Shown here in pieces: positions 1 to 7,424 of a stretch of DNA of 27,342 nucleotides. Location: the NCBI GenBank assembly GCA_964614515.1, contig CAZTPJ010000050.1:1-27342 (forward strand), in the 5' to 3' direction. Below the pieces are notes generated by a model that was not told the DNA's origin, ran no database searches, and saw only the letters and a program-made list of their open reading frames with translations. Made by a program: the position numbers and the translations under genes. Each line of letters opens with the position of its first letter. The first letter of the stretch is position 1. The stretch is from CAZTPJ01 sp964614515. Lineage in GTDB: Bacteria > Planctomycetota > Phycisphaerae > Phycisphaerales > UBA1924.

Positions 1-292
1 CCTTTCACAAGGACTTGTCCTGTCCCCTCGCAAGTCCTTGCCTCGCGTCTACATACATCAGTGGGATGTATGCTTTATGACCTACACATAACGTCTACGG
101 CATGTGCCGGGTTATCGCGGTAACGCTGGAGACGGAGTCTCGTGAACGACAACCCCTCTCACGAGTCAGGTTCGCATCCGTTACGCCGTTACCGTGCGTT
201 ACCGCACTTTGACCATTGCGCCTTAACGAGACGGGTCGCTAGGCGTCAACCTGAAAACTGCGGTAACGAGCGGTAACGCGGTAACGCGGGGG
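1..292. other. Iteron- and dyad-rich non-coding region, candidate replication origin
   Basis: No gene is visible. The stretch contains six exact copies of the octamer CGGTAACG: plus strand at 118-125, 261-268, 271-278 and 279-286; minus strand at 187-194 and 197-204. A near copy sits at 178-185. It also holds two perfect inverted repeats: CAAGGACTTG at 8-17 with its complement at 31-40, and CATACATC at 52-59 with its complement at 65-72. It lies directly downstream of a P4/D5-type primase gene. P4 alpha protein recognises iterons through its C-terminal domain, so an origin role is plausible but inferred. Confidence 0.45.
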
Positions 293-2701
293 TCATTTGT
301 GTCCCTCCGAGTCGGTGAGGGTGATGCCGATTCTGACCTTCGTCGGCTTTCCTCCCACCCTTCGCGTGGCTGTCACAAGCCCTCGCCGATCGAGCGCCTC
401 CCGCATTCCCCGCAGCGACATCGGGGGTTCGCCGGACGCCGAAGCCTAGGCCTCGTATTCCTTCCATAGCAACGCCCACGGGACCGTCAACGACGACTGT
501 TCGGGCGAAACGCTCTGGTCGAGAACGCACCGGTCCTCGATGAACGCGCCGAGGTTGTCCTCTTCCGCACGATACATGTTCGTCGCATCGGCCACGGCTG
601 GCGGCTCGCCGAGTCCTTGGCGCTGCCACGCCAGACACCCCTCCACGAGCCAGGCAAGCACCCCCGCACCCTCGGCTACCAACTTCGAGAGTAGTAGCGG
701 GTCCCGCTGGTGGACGGGAATGACAACATCAAACGGAATCAGCCGCAGCCGCCGCCACACCGCCTCGGAGTCCTCCCTCACTCGCGGCTTGTTGTTCGTC
801 ACCACAATGAGTTTGTGCGTGCGCGGGAAAGAAAAATAGTCCTGGCGCATGTAGCGGCCCTTGAGCGTCGCATCACCTGTCAATCGCTTGACAAACTGCA
901 ACTTGAACGCGGCTGCATCCTCCGTTTCCGAAGCAATCACGAGCCTGCGACCCAAGAGGTCAGCGATCTCCGTCGGGTGCTCCTGGGTGCGAGGTTGGGT
1001 CAGGAGATTCGGCGGTGCGTTTGACGCGAAGTCGCCCATAATCGCTTTAACGAGGTCGATCAGCACGCTCTTGCCGTTGGCCCCGACACCGTACCAGATC
1101 GGGAGAATCTGTTCCCGCACATCCCCTGTCAGGCACATGCCCAGCAGGCGCCGGACGTACTCGATCATCGCCGCGTCGTCGGCGAAGATCTGCTGCAAGA
1201 ACGCCATGAAACGGGGGCATGGCGCAGCTGGATCGAACTCCGCACCAGCCATGCGCGTCAACAGGTCCTGCCGCCGGTGTGGACGCAGTTCACCAGTTCG
1301 CAGATCGACAGTGCCATTGAACACATTGAGCGCCCAAGGATCTGCATCCAGTTCACTGATTCGGACGACGATCTGCGGACGCGACCGCGCGAGAAGGACC
1401 ATGTTTTCGATGCGATGACGGCTCTCGGATGTACGCGCCCACTTAGCCAGCGCAGCCCGCGTTTCCTCATGATCGCACTTTGCAGCCTCAACGAGGATTC
1501 TCCGCGCGGTCATGCCTGCAAGTCGCTGCGGTGTGCCTTCGTCATCTTCCTTCCATCGCTTCCTATCCCACACCAACCATCGTGCTGTGGCGTGGGAATA
1601 CCGCAGGTCATCGCCATAGTTGGCGACGAGCCGCTCGGCATTGCCAAGATCCGTCATGGGGAGTATCTGCACGCCACTTCCCGCGCCGCTCGCGGCGTCC
1701 TGTGCCGAGGTTGTTCGCGTGTGAACATCGATTGCCCCCGGCGTAGTCGCGACGCCGGAAACGAAGTCGAGCGCCGCCCGAATCGTCCGCTCGCGATAGT
1801 CGGCTCGATAGCGCCACTTATCGCGTTGCCCCAGCGCCGATTGCGAGAAGATCCCCTCGATCCGCGTCGCGTCGCGCGTATAGAAGGCGATGAGGCAAGC
1901 GAGCGCCTGATCCGCCGCGCTGTCATCGCCGCCGTAAGGCGCGGTGTCTCCGCGATCGAAGAGCGCTGCGAACTTGGTGCCGTTGCGGGCTTGGCGCATC
2001 TTCGTGATCAGGGCATGATCATCGGACGCGGACGATGGCCGAACGGGGGGGGCGACGACGCGAGGTTTGGACGACGCCTTGGGCCACAGCCGCGCACACA
2101 ATTTCTCGAGCGCCGATTGCCGCACTTCGACCTTTGGCGGAGTCTCAGGGACGCGCCGACCGGTGACGGTGAAGTACCGCATGCGATCATAAATCTCGAC
2201 GGCTTCGAACCCCCTGATCGCCCTTGACTTACACCGCGCATTATCAGGCTTGCGCCCGACGATGACAAGTTTCACACCGCGCCCGCTCGGCGAGATTTCC
2301 GTGTACGACGCAATCGCGTCGATGATCTCGCGAGCTGCGGAAGCAATGATACCAGCGTCGTCGATGCAGCCGTCGAGATCGATGCCCGCGAGTGGACCTT
2401 GAACCGCGAACATGATGCCCAGACCGTCCCACTCCGCCTGCTTCTCAAGTGCTGCAAGCGCGACATCGAACGTGGTCCAGGTCTTGGGGTTGGTGCTGCT
2501 CGCCCTCCTTCCAGTCCGGGCATTGATCGGAACTTTGGTCCACTTCGTGCTGTTCCATTCGTAGCGCCATGCAACCCATTGTGACAACACCCGCAGCGTC
2601 TCCGGCACGTTCTCGACGATGACACGTTCACCCTCGATTCGGGGACGCGGCGGCCGGGAGAGTTCGCCTGGCGGCGAAACTCGTGGCGAGGCATCTGCCA
2701 T
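293..2701 (-). pseudogene. P4/D5-type phage/plasmid primase-helicase, interrupted by an amber codon
   Basis: The open part runs from ATG at 2701 to TAG at 446-448 (751 residues). The N-terminal ~200 residues resemble the bifunctional primase-polymerase-like domain, with acidic residues in G-I-D-L-D-G (about 106-111). A D5-type helicase follows, with Walker A GVGANGKS near 538-545 and an arginine-rich W-R-R-L-R-L-I-P-F stretch near 649-657. Reading on past the TAG in the same frame gives 50 more residues (445-296) and a TGA at 293-295. That tail begins ASASGEPPMSLRGMREAL and looks like the winged-helix tail of this family (usual pattern 'W..SGE.PLS...F..AL..RG'). The TAG sits where family members usually have Trp, so TGG to TAG is the simplest explanation. 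The start overlaps the stop of the preceding gene (TAATG), indicating translational coupling. It may be a decayed gene, a functional truncation, or a product of amber suppression. Confidence 0.8.
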
Positions 2702-3123
2702 TACAGGCCCTCCGCATCGAGTTCGCGATCAATCTCAGAAAACTCTCGGCAGGCAGTCGAAGCGGCTGTTTGGCGTCGGCGCTTTGGTCGTGTCGGGGCG
2801 TCGTACTCTCTGCTTCGATGCGGTACGCTCGCGGCGGCTTCGTCCTTCGCGTCAAAGTACGCGGCGTCGGCCTCGGCCAGCGCACGTCCGAAGTCGTCGA
2901 TCCACGCCGGCGCGACGAAGATCTTGCCGCCGATGCGCATGTGTCGAAGTCGGACCCGATGGCCAGAGCGTGAGAGCACGCCGCGCCGACACCACCGCCA
3001 CATGCAATTGGTGCTGGGGCGGCCAGGCGCGATCTTGGCCGCTTGCGAAAGCGTGAGAAACGCATCGGATTGGATGCCGTTGGCTTCGGTGTGCAGGCGT
3101 GTCGGCGATTGCAAATCGTTCAT
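2701..3123 (-). CDS. DUF1580-like HTH protein
   Basis: The protein has 140 residues. Residues ~22-75 (L-T-L-S-Q-A-A-K ... W-R-W-C-R-R-G-V ... I-G-G-K-I-F-V) match the pattern of DUF1580 proteins, small planctomycete proteins with an AlpA/MerR-like HTH and a following beta-wing. The C-terminal half is charged and probably disordered. Its stop codon overlaps the ATG of the primase gene by one base, so the two are probably translated together. Position between integrase and primase suggests a regulator or excisionase-like accessory factor of the element; that role is inferred. Family recognition is from memory of the motif only. Confidence 0.65.
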   Translation of the reverse strand: MNDLQSPTRLHTEANGIQSDAFLTLSQAAKIAPGRPSTNCMWRWCRRGVLSRSGHRVRLRHMRIGGKIFVAPAWIDDFGRALAEADAAYFDAKDEAAASVPHRSREYDAPTRPKRRRQTAASTACREFSEIDRELDAEGL

Positions 3124-3191
3124 GCACGGTTCATAGAACCGCGCCTGTTGTCAAATGCTATAGCAGTTGGCGCAATTCCAAGATTGCTTGA

Positions 3192-3884
3192 TCACCGCCC
3201 TCCGCGCCGAGCCTCCCTGACACGCGAGTACACCAGACTTCGGCTCACGTCCAGGCGTTCGGCCACCTGCGTGATCGCCTGACCGTCCGAGGTGCAGCGT
3301 GGTCGCAGTTCTTCGAACTCCGCCAAGATGGCAATCCTGGTCTGCTGCGCCCGTGGGCTCCTCTTGCTCGCCACCTCTCGTTTGACTTCAATGGTCCGCC
3401 TGCCGACCTTCGCCTCGTGTTCGTACGGCCGCACCTGCAGGCGCATCCAAACCGCCCCGAAGTGGAACATCTCGCGCATGGCGACTTCCCAGTTAGACTG
3501 CTCCATCGACATCCGAATCATGCAGATGTGGCCCAGTAGAGCGCTGGCGTCTTCGATGCGAGGTTTCAGTCTCGGTGAGTGGCGTGGATGCCCACGCACG
3601 CCCCGTCGGTGCTTCCGCCCGTTGAGTAGCACGTACACGCCCTTGGCGTCCTTGCCCGGTTGCCCAAATGTGAACGCCGCACTGTGCGGACCACGATGCA
3701 CCGTCGCCCCAAGTGACTCGACGAATCGCACGACATCCGCCTCGACGGTGTCGAGGATCTCCCGAACCGTGGAGGGTCTCTGTTGAACACCCTCCATCAA
3801 CAATGCCAACATGTCCTCGGAAGTCCTAGCGGTTCGCACCGATTTGACGAAGATACCCGTGTTGAATGTCGTCTCCTTGATCAT
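3192..3884 (-). CDS. Unknown element protein with C-terminal HTH
   Basis: The protein has 230 residues and I recognise no family for its body. The last ~30 residues (D-G-Q-A-I-T-Q-V-A-E-R-L-D-V-S-R-S-L-V-Y-S-R-V) form a convincing helix-turn-helix like the one at the C-terminus of serine resolvases, but the catalytic resolvase domain is absent. The middle (about 85-150) is basic and contains W and M-rich helices. The ATG at 3884 is preceded by only a weak GGAAA-type ribosome site. The gene lies between the integrase and the DUF1580-like gene on the same strand. A DNA-binding regulator or replication accessory role is possible; nothing more can be claimed. Confidence 0.65.
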   Translation of the reverse strand: MIKETTFNTGIFVKSVRTARTSEDMLALLMEGVQQRPSTVREILDTVEADVVRFVESLGATVHRGPHSAAFTFGQPGKDAKGVYVLLNGRKHRRGVRGHPRHSPRLKPRIEDASALLGHICMIRMSMEQSNWEVAMREMFHFGAVWMRLQVRPYEHEAKVGRRTIEVKREVASKRSPRAQQTRIAILAEFEELRPRCTSDGQAITQVAERLDVSRSLVYSRVREARRGGR

Positions 3885-3929
3885 GTCGAGTTTCCGATAG
3901 GTACCTGCTGCACGCTCGCGGAACGCCCG

Positions 3930-5279
3930 CTAGCCGCACTTCAAGATCACTTCCATCACCCGCTGCTCATCCCGCATCGCATAAACCGCGTCCGTGATCG
4001 CCGCGCTGGCGTGTCCGAGCACGAGTTGCGCGGCCTCCAACCCAAACTCGCGCCGGATGTTCGTCGCGGCCGTGTGCCGAAGTTGATGCGGGTGCCAGCG
4101 ATGCCTCTTGCGCCATTCGCGCAGTTCCGACTTCTGAGCAGGCGTCAGCCGCGCCGTCCATTGAGCATGCGTTTCGACTCGGCCGCGTTCCAGCACGCGC
4201 CGGGCGAGATGCTTCGGCGGAGGGAACGCCCGGTCGCATGCGCGCTTGATGGACCGGCGATATGAATCCACAGTGAATCGTTGCCCCGGCCGGCGCTCCG
4301 GGTTGACCACTTTGTTCGTTCCGGGGCCGTTGCCGTAGCCGAGAGGTATCCTGCGTCGAGCGTGCGCGGCCTCGCGTCGCTCCGCCTCGGACTCGGCCGG
4401 ACTGAACAACGGCTCGTCCGCTCTGCGGCCCACAAGGAACGCCGCGAGCACCGCCTGTGCTTTGGGGCCGAAGTAAACGATTCTCGCATGGCCCCGGTAC
4501 GCGGACTTGTGATCGTGCAGTCGTGCGCACCACGGCTGGCGAGTGCGATCAATATCCTGGCCGTGGAGTCCGACCAGTTCGCCAGGCCGCGCGCCCGTGA
4601 GCAACTGGAGTTCCACGAGCGCCCGCACAGGCCTTGTCATTTGCGCCATCGAAGTCGCAAGAAGAGTCTCAGTGACCGGCTCAATGCGCCGACCTTCCCC
4701 TGCCCTGCTCACTCCCCGCCGAAGAGGCGCGACCATCGCGAGCGATTGCGCCACGCTCGCCGGAATCAACTCCTGAGCGGCCGCCCAACGAAAGACGGCG
4801 ATGACCACTCGCACCCGGTCGTTGATCGTTTTGCGCGACCACGGCTTGCGTGGCGGATCGGCCGTGGCGTCGCCGTGCATCATGGCCTCGCGGAGGTTCT
4901 GCAAGCGCCGGGGCCCGAACTGCGATGCGGCCGTCGATCCGTCAAACTGTCGCAGGAGCCGAAGCGTCACCCGCACCGATGATGCACGTTTGAGTCTCAG
5001 ATTCCGCTGAGCCCAGCGCCAATACGCCAGCACCAGTTCCGCGACGGTCGGGCCGGCCTGCCGGGCATCTGCGCGACGGCCGGTATCTCGAAGCGCTTCC
5101 GGCAGGCGTCGGCCGCCCGCTTCCCACTCCGCGACGAGCCGGTGGTACAACTCGCGGCTCGCGGGTGAGCCATGTTCTCCGAGCCAGTAGTCGCGTCGCT
5201 TGCTTGTGGCCGAGTCGGTCAGCGTGACGATCGCCTGCGTGTAGCCCTTTCGCTTTCGATACGCCGGTGTCTTGGGCAT
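3930..5279 (-). CDS. int: Tyrosine recombinase / integrase
   Basis: The 449-residue integrase catalyses site-specific recombination between element and chromosome. A core-binding (SAM-like) region lies at ~75-185. The catalytic set is visible: Arg231 in L-T-G-A-R-P-G-E-L, Lys258, H398-x-x-R401 in H-P-H-Q-L-R-H, His423 in L-G-H, and a probable nucleophile Tyr433 in D-A-V-Y-A. The open frame extends upstream to 5453 inside the tRNA gene, but ATG at 5279 is the better start because it has a GGGAGG ribosome site 7 bases upstream and begins with a normal basic N-terminus. The gene lies 117 bp from the 3' end of tRNA-Pro, the probable attachment site. All catalytic residues appear intact, so the enzyme may be active. 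Confidence 0.92.
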   Translation of the reverse strand: MPKTPAYRKRKGYTQAIVTLTDSATSKRRDYWLGEHGSPASRELYHRLVAEWEAGGRRLPEALRDTGRRADARQAGPTVAELVLAYWRWAQRNLRLKRASSVRVTLRLLRQFDGSTAASQFGPRRLQNLREAMMHGDATADPPRKPWSRKTINDRVRVVIAVFRWAAAQELIPASVAQSLAMVAPLRRGVSRAGEGRRIEPVTETLLATSMAQMTRPVRALVELQLLTGARPGELVGLHGQDIDRTRQPWCARLHDHKSAYRGHARIVYFGPKAQAVLAAFLVGRRADEPLFSPAESEAERREAAHARRRIPLGYGNGPGTNKVVNPERRPGQRFTVDSYRRSIKRACDRAFPPPKHLARRVLERGRVETHAQWTARLTPAQKSELREWRKRHRWHPHQLRHTAATNIRREFGLEAAQLVLGHASAAITDAVYAMRDEQRVMEVILKCG

Positions 5280-5396
5280 TGCGGAGCCTCCCAACGCTCC
5301 AGCGCGGTGTGACACCGCGCTGTTTTTGGCGTTGGCCGCTCCGCCGACCATCGGCGGGTATCCGTAAACCACGGATTCGGCGAACCTTACGGAAAT
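5280..5396. other. Candidate attachment-site region with nested inverted repeats
   Basis: Between the integrase start and the tRNA 3' end are three perfect inverted repeats: 11-base arms at 5300-5310/5312-5322, 7-base arms (CCGCCGA/TCGGCGG) at 5341-5347/5351-5357, and 7-base arms (TCCGTAA/TTACGGA) at 5361-5367/5387-5393. The first is followed by TTTTT on the plus strand, so it could also act as a terminator against antisense transcription into the tRNA. The arrangement suggests integrase or excisionase arm sites flanking a crossover within the tRNA 3' end; this is inferred. Confidence 0.45.
5300..5327 (+). terminator. Possible intrinsic terminator on the plus strand
   Basis: A hairpin with a 10-base-pair GC-rich stem (CAGCGCGGTG / CACCGCGCTG) and a TGA loop is followed at once by TTTTT. 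On the plus strand this has the form of a rho-independent terminator that would stop transcription running antisense to the integrase before it enters the tRNA gene. It may instead be an operator or recombination site for the integrase gene, whose ribosome site lies a few bases to the left. Confidence 0.45.
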
Positions 5397-5469
5397 CGGG
5401 GTGATAGGATTTGAACCTACGACCTTCTCGTCCCGAACGAGACGCGCTACCAAGCTGCGCTACACCCCG
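5396..5469 (-). tRNA. tRNA-Pro (anticodon CGG)
   Basis: The 74-nt minus-strand sequence folds as a tRNA. The acceptor stem is CGGGGTG/CACCCCG with discriminator A, the D-arm contains AGCGCAGCTTGGTAGCGC, and the anticodon arm is TCTCG-TTCGGGA-CGAGA with anticodon CGG at 5435-5433. The T-arm carries GGTTCAAATCC. It closely resembles bacterial tRNA-Pro(CGG). The CCA end is not encoded. Its 3' end faces the integrase gene and is the likely insertion site of the element. Confidence 0.96.
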
Positions 5470-5900
5470 GAAGCCGAATGCTAGGCGTGCGGGGTGAGGC
5501 GTGCGGGATGTTTGTGTGCGGGGCAGGGCAACGGCAAGAATGGCCACGACTGCGCCGGTGGGTTGAGCCATCGCGCGTTGGCCACGCAAGGGAGGCGGGC
5601 GGGACGCCCGCCCCACCGGATCCAACCGATTTTGAGGTTGCCCTGCTGTGCGGGGCGGAATGCGAGGCGAGCAACCGGGTGTTCAAGGGGGGCCGATCAC
5701 CGCTGAAGCCGTGCTCGTGGTGCGAATGAGGCCGTGGCCGCGTTGCTGGCGCACGCGCGATGTCGACGTTCGCGGCGTGACGGGCGACGGCCTGTGTGTC
5801 GGCGTTGGTGTGTGGGGCATCGATTCGGTTCGGCGAGTGTCGCGCGGCCCCTTGGGCGAGCGTGCAGCGGCCTGACCCTCACCCGTCACGGCGTGATTCC
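5470..5900. other. Non-coding stretch between tRNA-Pro and the ArsR gene
   Basis: I see no convincing gene here; the short open frames on both strands have no family resemblance and no good start sites. The only notable content is one copy of a palindrome-centred interspersed repeat at 5566-5633. Confidence 0.5.
5566..5633 (-). repeat. Interspersed repeat, copy A
   Basis: Read on the minus strand, this ~68-bp segment aligns with 7267-7332 on the plus strand at about 85% by eye. Shared blocks include ATCCGGTG, GGCGGGCGTC, TTGCGTG and GCGCGATGGCT. The centre is an imperfect palindrome (GGCGGGCGTCCCGCC). It resembles a small REP/MITE-like mobile or structural repeat. It lies in a gene-free region. 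Confidence 0.6.
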
Positions 5901-5902
5901 TA

Positions 5903-5953
5903 AACCACATGGTTGACGAACCGCCGGACCCGGATATACTAAACCACATGGTT
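5903..5953 (+). promoter_or_regulatory. ArsR promoter with two dyad operators, probably leaderless
   Basis: TTGACG (5913-5918) and TATACT (5935-5940) are spaced 16 bp apart, a strong sigma70-like promoter. The dyad AACCACATGGTT (arms AACCA/TGGTT) occurs twice, at 5903-5914 overlapping the -35 and at 5942-5953 just after the -10. The second copy contains the ATG start codon (5948). A transcript starting ~7 bases after the -10 would begin at or next to the ATG, i.e. be leaderless. Autorepression by the ArsR product is the natural reading. Confidence 0.72.
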
Positions 5954-6292
5954 CTCCATCGCTCCGCGAATCTCGACCGCGTCTTTCACGCCCTTGCCCA
6001 TCCCGCCCGCCGCGACATGCTGCGCCGGCTTTCGCGGGGCGAGTTGAACCTCACGGAACTCGCCGCGCCTCTGCGCATGTCCTTCCCGGCCGCGTCCAAG
6101 CACGTTCGCGTGCTCGAGCGAGCCAAACTCGTGCGCCGCCGTCGCGTCGGCCGTACACACATCTGCCGACTCATCGCCCGCCCCCTCGATCAGGCCGACC
6201 GCTGGCTCGAAGGAACGCGCCGCCTGTGGGAGGCCAACTTCCATCGCCTCGATGTCCTGCTCGACGAACTCAAGAGTGAAGAACCGACGTGA
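5948..6292 (+). CDS. ArsR-family transcriptional regulator
   Basis: The 114-residue winged-helix repressor belongs to the subgroup usually paired with AHSA1/SRPBCC proteins. It has the typical opening L-D-R-V-F-H-A-L-A-H-P-A-R-R-D-M-L and a recognition-helix region S-F-P-A-A-S-K-H-V-R-V-L-E. No metal-binding cysteine motif is present, so arsenic or metal sensing is not implied. The frame is open to an earlier ATG at 5909, but that would put the coding region upstream of the -10 box. The start at 5948 gives the family's usual 'MV...LDRVF' N-terminus. It is followed after 80 bp by its probable partner gene, and it probably controls both. Confidence 0.9.
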   Translation: MVLHRSANLDRVFHALAHPARRDMLRRLSRGELNLTELAAPLRMSFPAASKHVRVLERAKLVRRRRVGRTHICRLIARPLDQADRWLEGTRRLWEANFHRLDVLLDELKSEEPT

Positions 6293-6372
6293 CGTCACAC
6301 GCGATCATGGTCGAATCGAGAAACCGCGTTACACACCGCGCACACAAAATCCCGCCGCACAGGAGACCAGCC

Positions 6373-6882
6373 ATGCCCAACACCATGACCATCACCACAC
6401 CCACCGACCGCGAGATCGTCATCACCCGCGTGTTCAGCGCGCCCATCGGCCTCGTCTGGAAGGCCCTGACCACGCCGGACCTGCTGCGAAAGTGGCTGTT
6501 TCTTCCGCCCGGGTGGGAGATGTCCGCCTGCGATGAGGATGTCCGCGTGGGCGGCGAGTTTCGATGGGCGTGGAGCAGCGCCGGTTCGCCCGTGATGTCG
6601 ATGCACGGGCGATATCTCGAAGTCTCGCCGCCTGCGGCGGGTTCAACGTCCGCGCGGCTCGTTCGCACCGAGACCTTCGACACCGGCTGCCAGCCCCAGG
6701 CTGGCGAACAACACTGCACTCTCACGCTCACGGAGGAACTCGCCGCAGGCAACGCGCGAACCACCATGCGCCTCACCGTCGTCTATCTCTCAAAGCAAGC
6801 CCGCGACGCCGCGCTGGCCTCCGGCATGGAACACGGCATGAGCGCCGGATACGACCGACTCGAGGCGATGCTGGCAGGGTGA
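6373..6882 (+). CDS. AHSA1/SRPBCC-domain protein
   Basis: The 169-residue protein has the START/Bet-v1-like fold of the AHSA1 (activator of Hsp90 homolog 1-like) group. Diagnostic stretches are I-V-I-T-R-V-F-S-A-P near the N-terminus, V-W-K-A-L-T-T-P-D-L-L-R-K-W, and the W-x-x-G-x-E-H-G-M-like C-terminal segment (here S-G-M-E-H-G-M-S-A-G-Y-D-R-L). A ribosome site AGGAG (6361-6365) lies 7 bases before the ATG; the upstream in-frame ATG at 6289 overlaps the regulator gene and is less likely. These proteins bind small hydrophobic ligands in a deep cavity; the ligand here cannot be read from sequence. Pairing with the ArsR gene suggests co-regulation. Confidence 0.88.
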   Translation: MPNTMTITTPTDREIVITRVFSAPIGLVWKALTTPDLLRKWLFLPPGWEMSACDEDVRVGGEFRWAWSSAGSPVMSMHGRYLEVSPPAAGSTSARLVRTETFDTGCQPQAGEQHCTLTLTEELAAGNARTTMRLTVVYLSKQARDAALASGMEHGMSAGYDRLEAMLAG

Positions 6883-6916
6883 GGCACGCAACGATGCGGC
6901 ACTTGATCTTGATAAA

Positions 6917-7051
6917 ATGCTCCGTTCGCGACATCCTGAAGAGATCTTCGCCGCCGAGGATGAAGAGGACTGGCAGGAATGGGTCGAGTTCTTCAGTCGC
7001 ACGCGGGAAGTTGACGGCCGAAGAAAAGGGTTGGTGGAGGTATCACTATGA
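6917..7051 (+). CDS. 44-residue acidic small protein
   Basis: This short frame encodes 44 residues, starting M-L-R-S-R-H-P-E-E-I-F and very rich in Asp/Glu with several Trp (E-D-E-E-D-W-Q-E-W-V-E-F-F). Its TGA overlaps the next ATG (ATGA), strong evidence that both frames are real and translationally coupled. No SD precedes the ATG; the same frame stays open and protein-like for several codons upstream, so the gene may be a remnant or use a non-standard start. I recognise no family. The two-gene layout is reminiscent of a small toxin-antitoxin pair, but this is speculative. Confidence 0.5.
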   Translation: MLRSRHPEEIFAAEDEEDWQEWVEFFSRTREVDGRRKGLVEVSL

Positions 7052-7251
7052 TCGCAACCGTCGCGGAATATCAGCAGGCGCAGGACGAATTGCGCAGTCT
7101 GGAAGAGCGGCTCGCTCGCCTGCAACAGGCCCACCCCGCCGGAGCCAAGGGCTTCACAAAGGCCGGCATACGCAAACTGATCGCGCGACTCCACGAAGAG
7201 ATCGCGGTGTACGAAGGAAGCGAGGCGTCCAAACGACCGACGGCGCCTTGA
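7048..7251 (+). CDS. 67-residue helical small protein
   Basis: The protein opens M-I-A-T-V-A-E-Y-Q-Q-A and then shows heptad-like helices (L-R-S-L-E-E-R-L-A-R-L) and R-K-L-I-A-R-L-H-E-E-I. This resembles short hypothetical proteins that begin 'MI.t..EY' and sometimes form the N-terminal part of HigA/XRE antitoxins, but no HTH is present. A good GGAGG ribosome site (7036-7040) sits 7 bases before the ATG, and the gene overlaps the preceding small gene by 4 bases. Function unknown. Confidence 0.65.
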   Translation: MIATVAEYQQAQDELRSLEERLARLQQAHPAGAKGFTKAGIRKLIARLHEEIAVYEGSEASKRPTAP

Positions 7252-7266
7252 CGCGCACTCCATCGC

Positions 7267-7332
7267 AAAGTCGTTTGAATCCGGTGAGGCGGGCGTCTCG
7301 CCGCCTCCTTGCGTGTCCGATGCGCGATGGCT
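7267..7332 (+). repeat. Interspersed repeat, copy B
   Basis: This is the second copy of the repeat at 5566-5633, in opposite orientation, lying between the small helical protein gene and the prenyltransferase gene. The palindromic core is GGCGGGCGTCTCGCCGCC, and the outer blocks ATCCGGTG and GCGCGATGGCT are exact. It differs from copy A by scattered substitutions and two one-base gaps. Confidence 0.6.
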
Positions 7333-7424
7333 GTTCAACAATGCATGTAGCAGCAATGGTGCCGTTGCCCCGCGCGACGGTCTCGCTCCGTGCAGCGAAA
7401 CGATCATCGCTCCTACCCTTCGAC

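Larger units (their letters stand above)
1..5396. mobile_element. Partial integrative element at a tRNA-Pro gene
   Basis: Four consecutive minus-strand genes (integrase, HTH protein, DUF1580-like protein, P4/D5-type primase-helicase) run leftward from the 3' end of a tRNA-Pro gene and are followed by an iteron-rich non-coding region. Integrase next to a tRNA 3' end plus a replication primase is the usual layout of P4-like satellites and integrative elements. No structural phage, conjugation or cargo genes are seen in this part. The right boundary is taken as the tRNA 3' end. The left boundary and the second attachment site are outside the window: I found no second copy of the tRNA 3' sequence. 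Element identity is inferred from gene content. Confidence 0.65.

Noticed and set aside
1..5395. Second copy of the tRNA-Pro 3' end (other attachment site)
   Set aside because: I looked for the tRNA T-arm/acceptor sequence left of the integrase and did not find it; the element must extend beyond the window if the tRNA is the insertion site.
5280..5453. Integrase start inside the tRNA gene
   Set aside because: The extra residues derive from tRNA and inverted-repeat sequence; the SD-preceded ATG at 5279 explains the family N-terminus.
6564..7424. Upstream extension of the prenyltransferase frame (287 codons)
   Set aside because: It crosses the AHSA1 gene, the small-gene pair and an intergenic repeat in a different frame and is Arg/His-rich without family likeness; the real start is near 7425.
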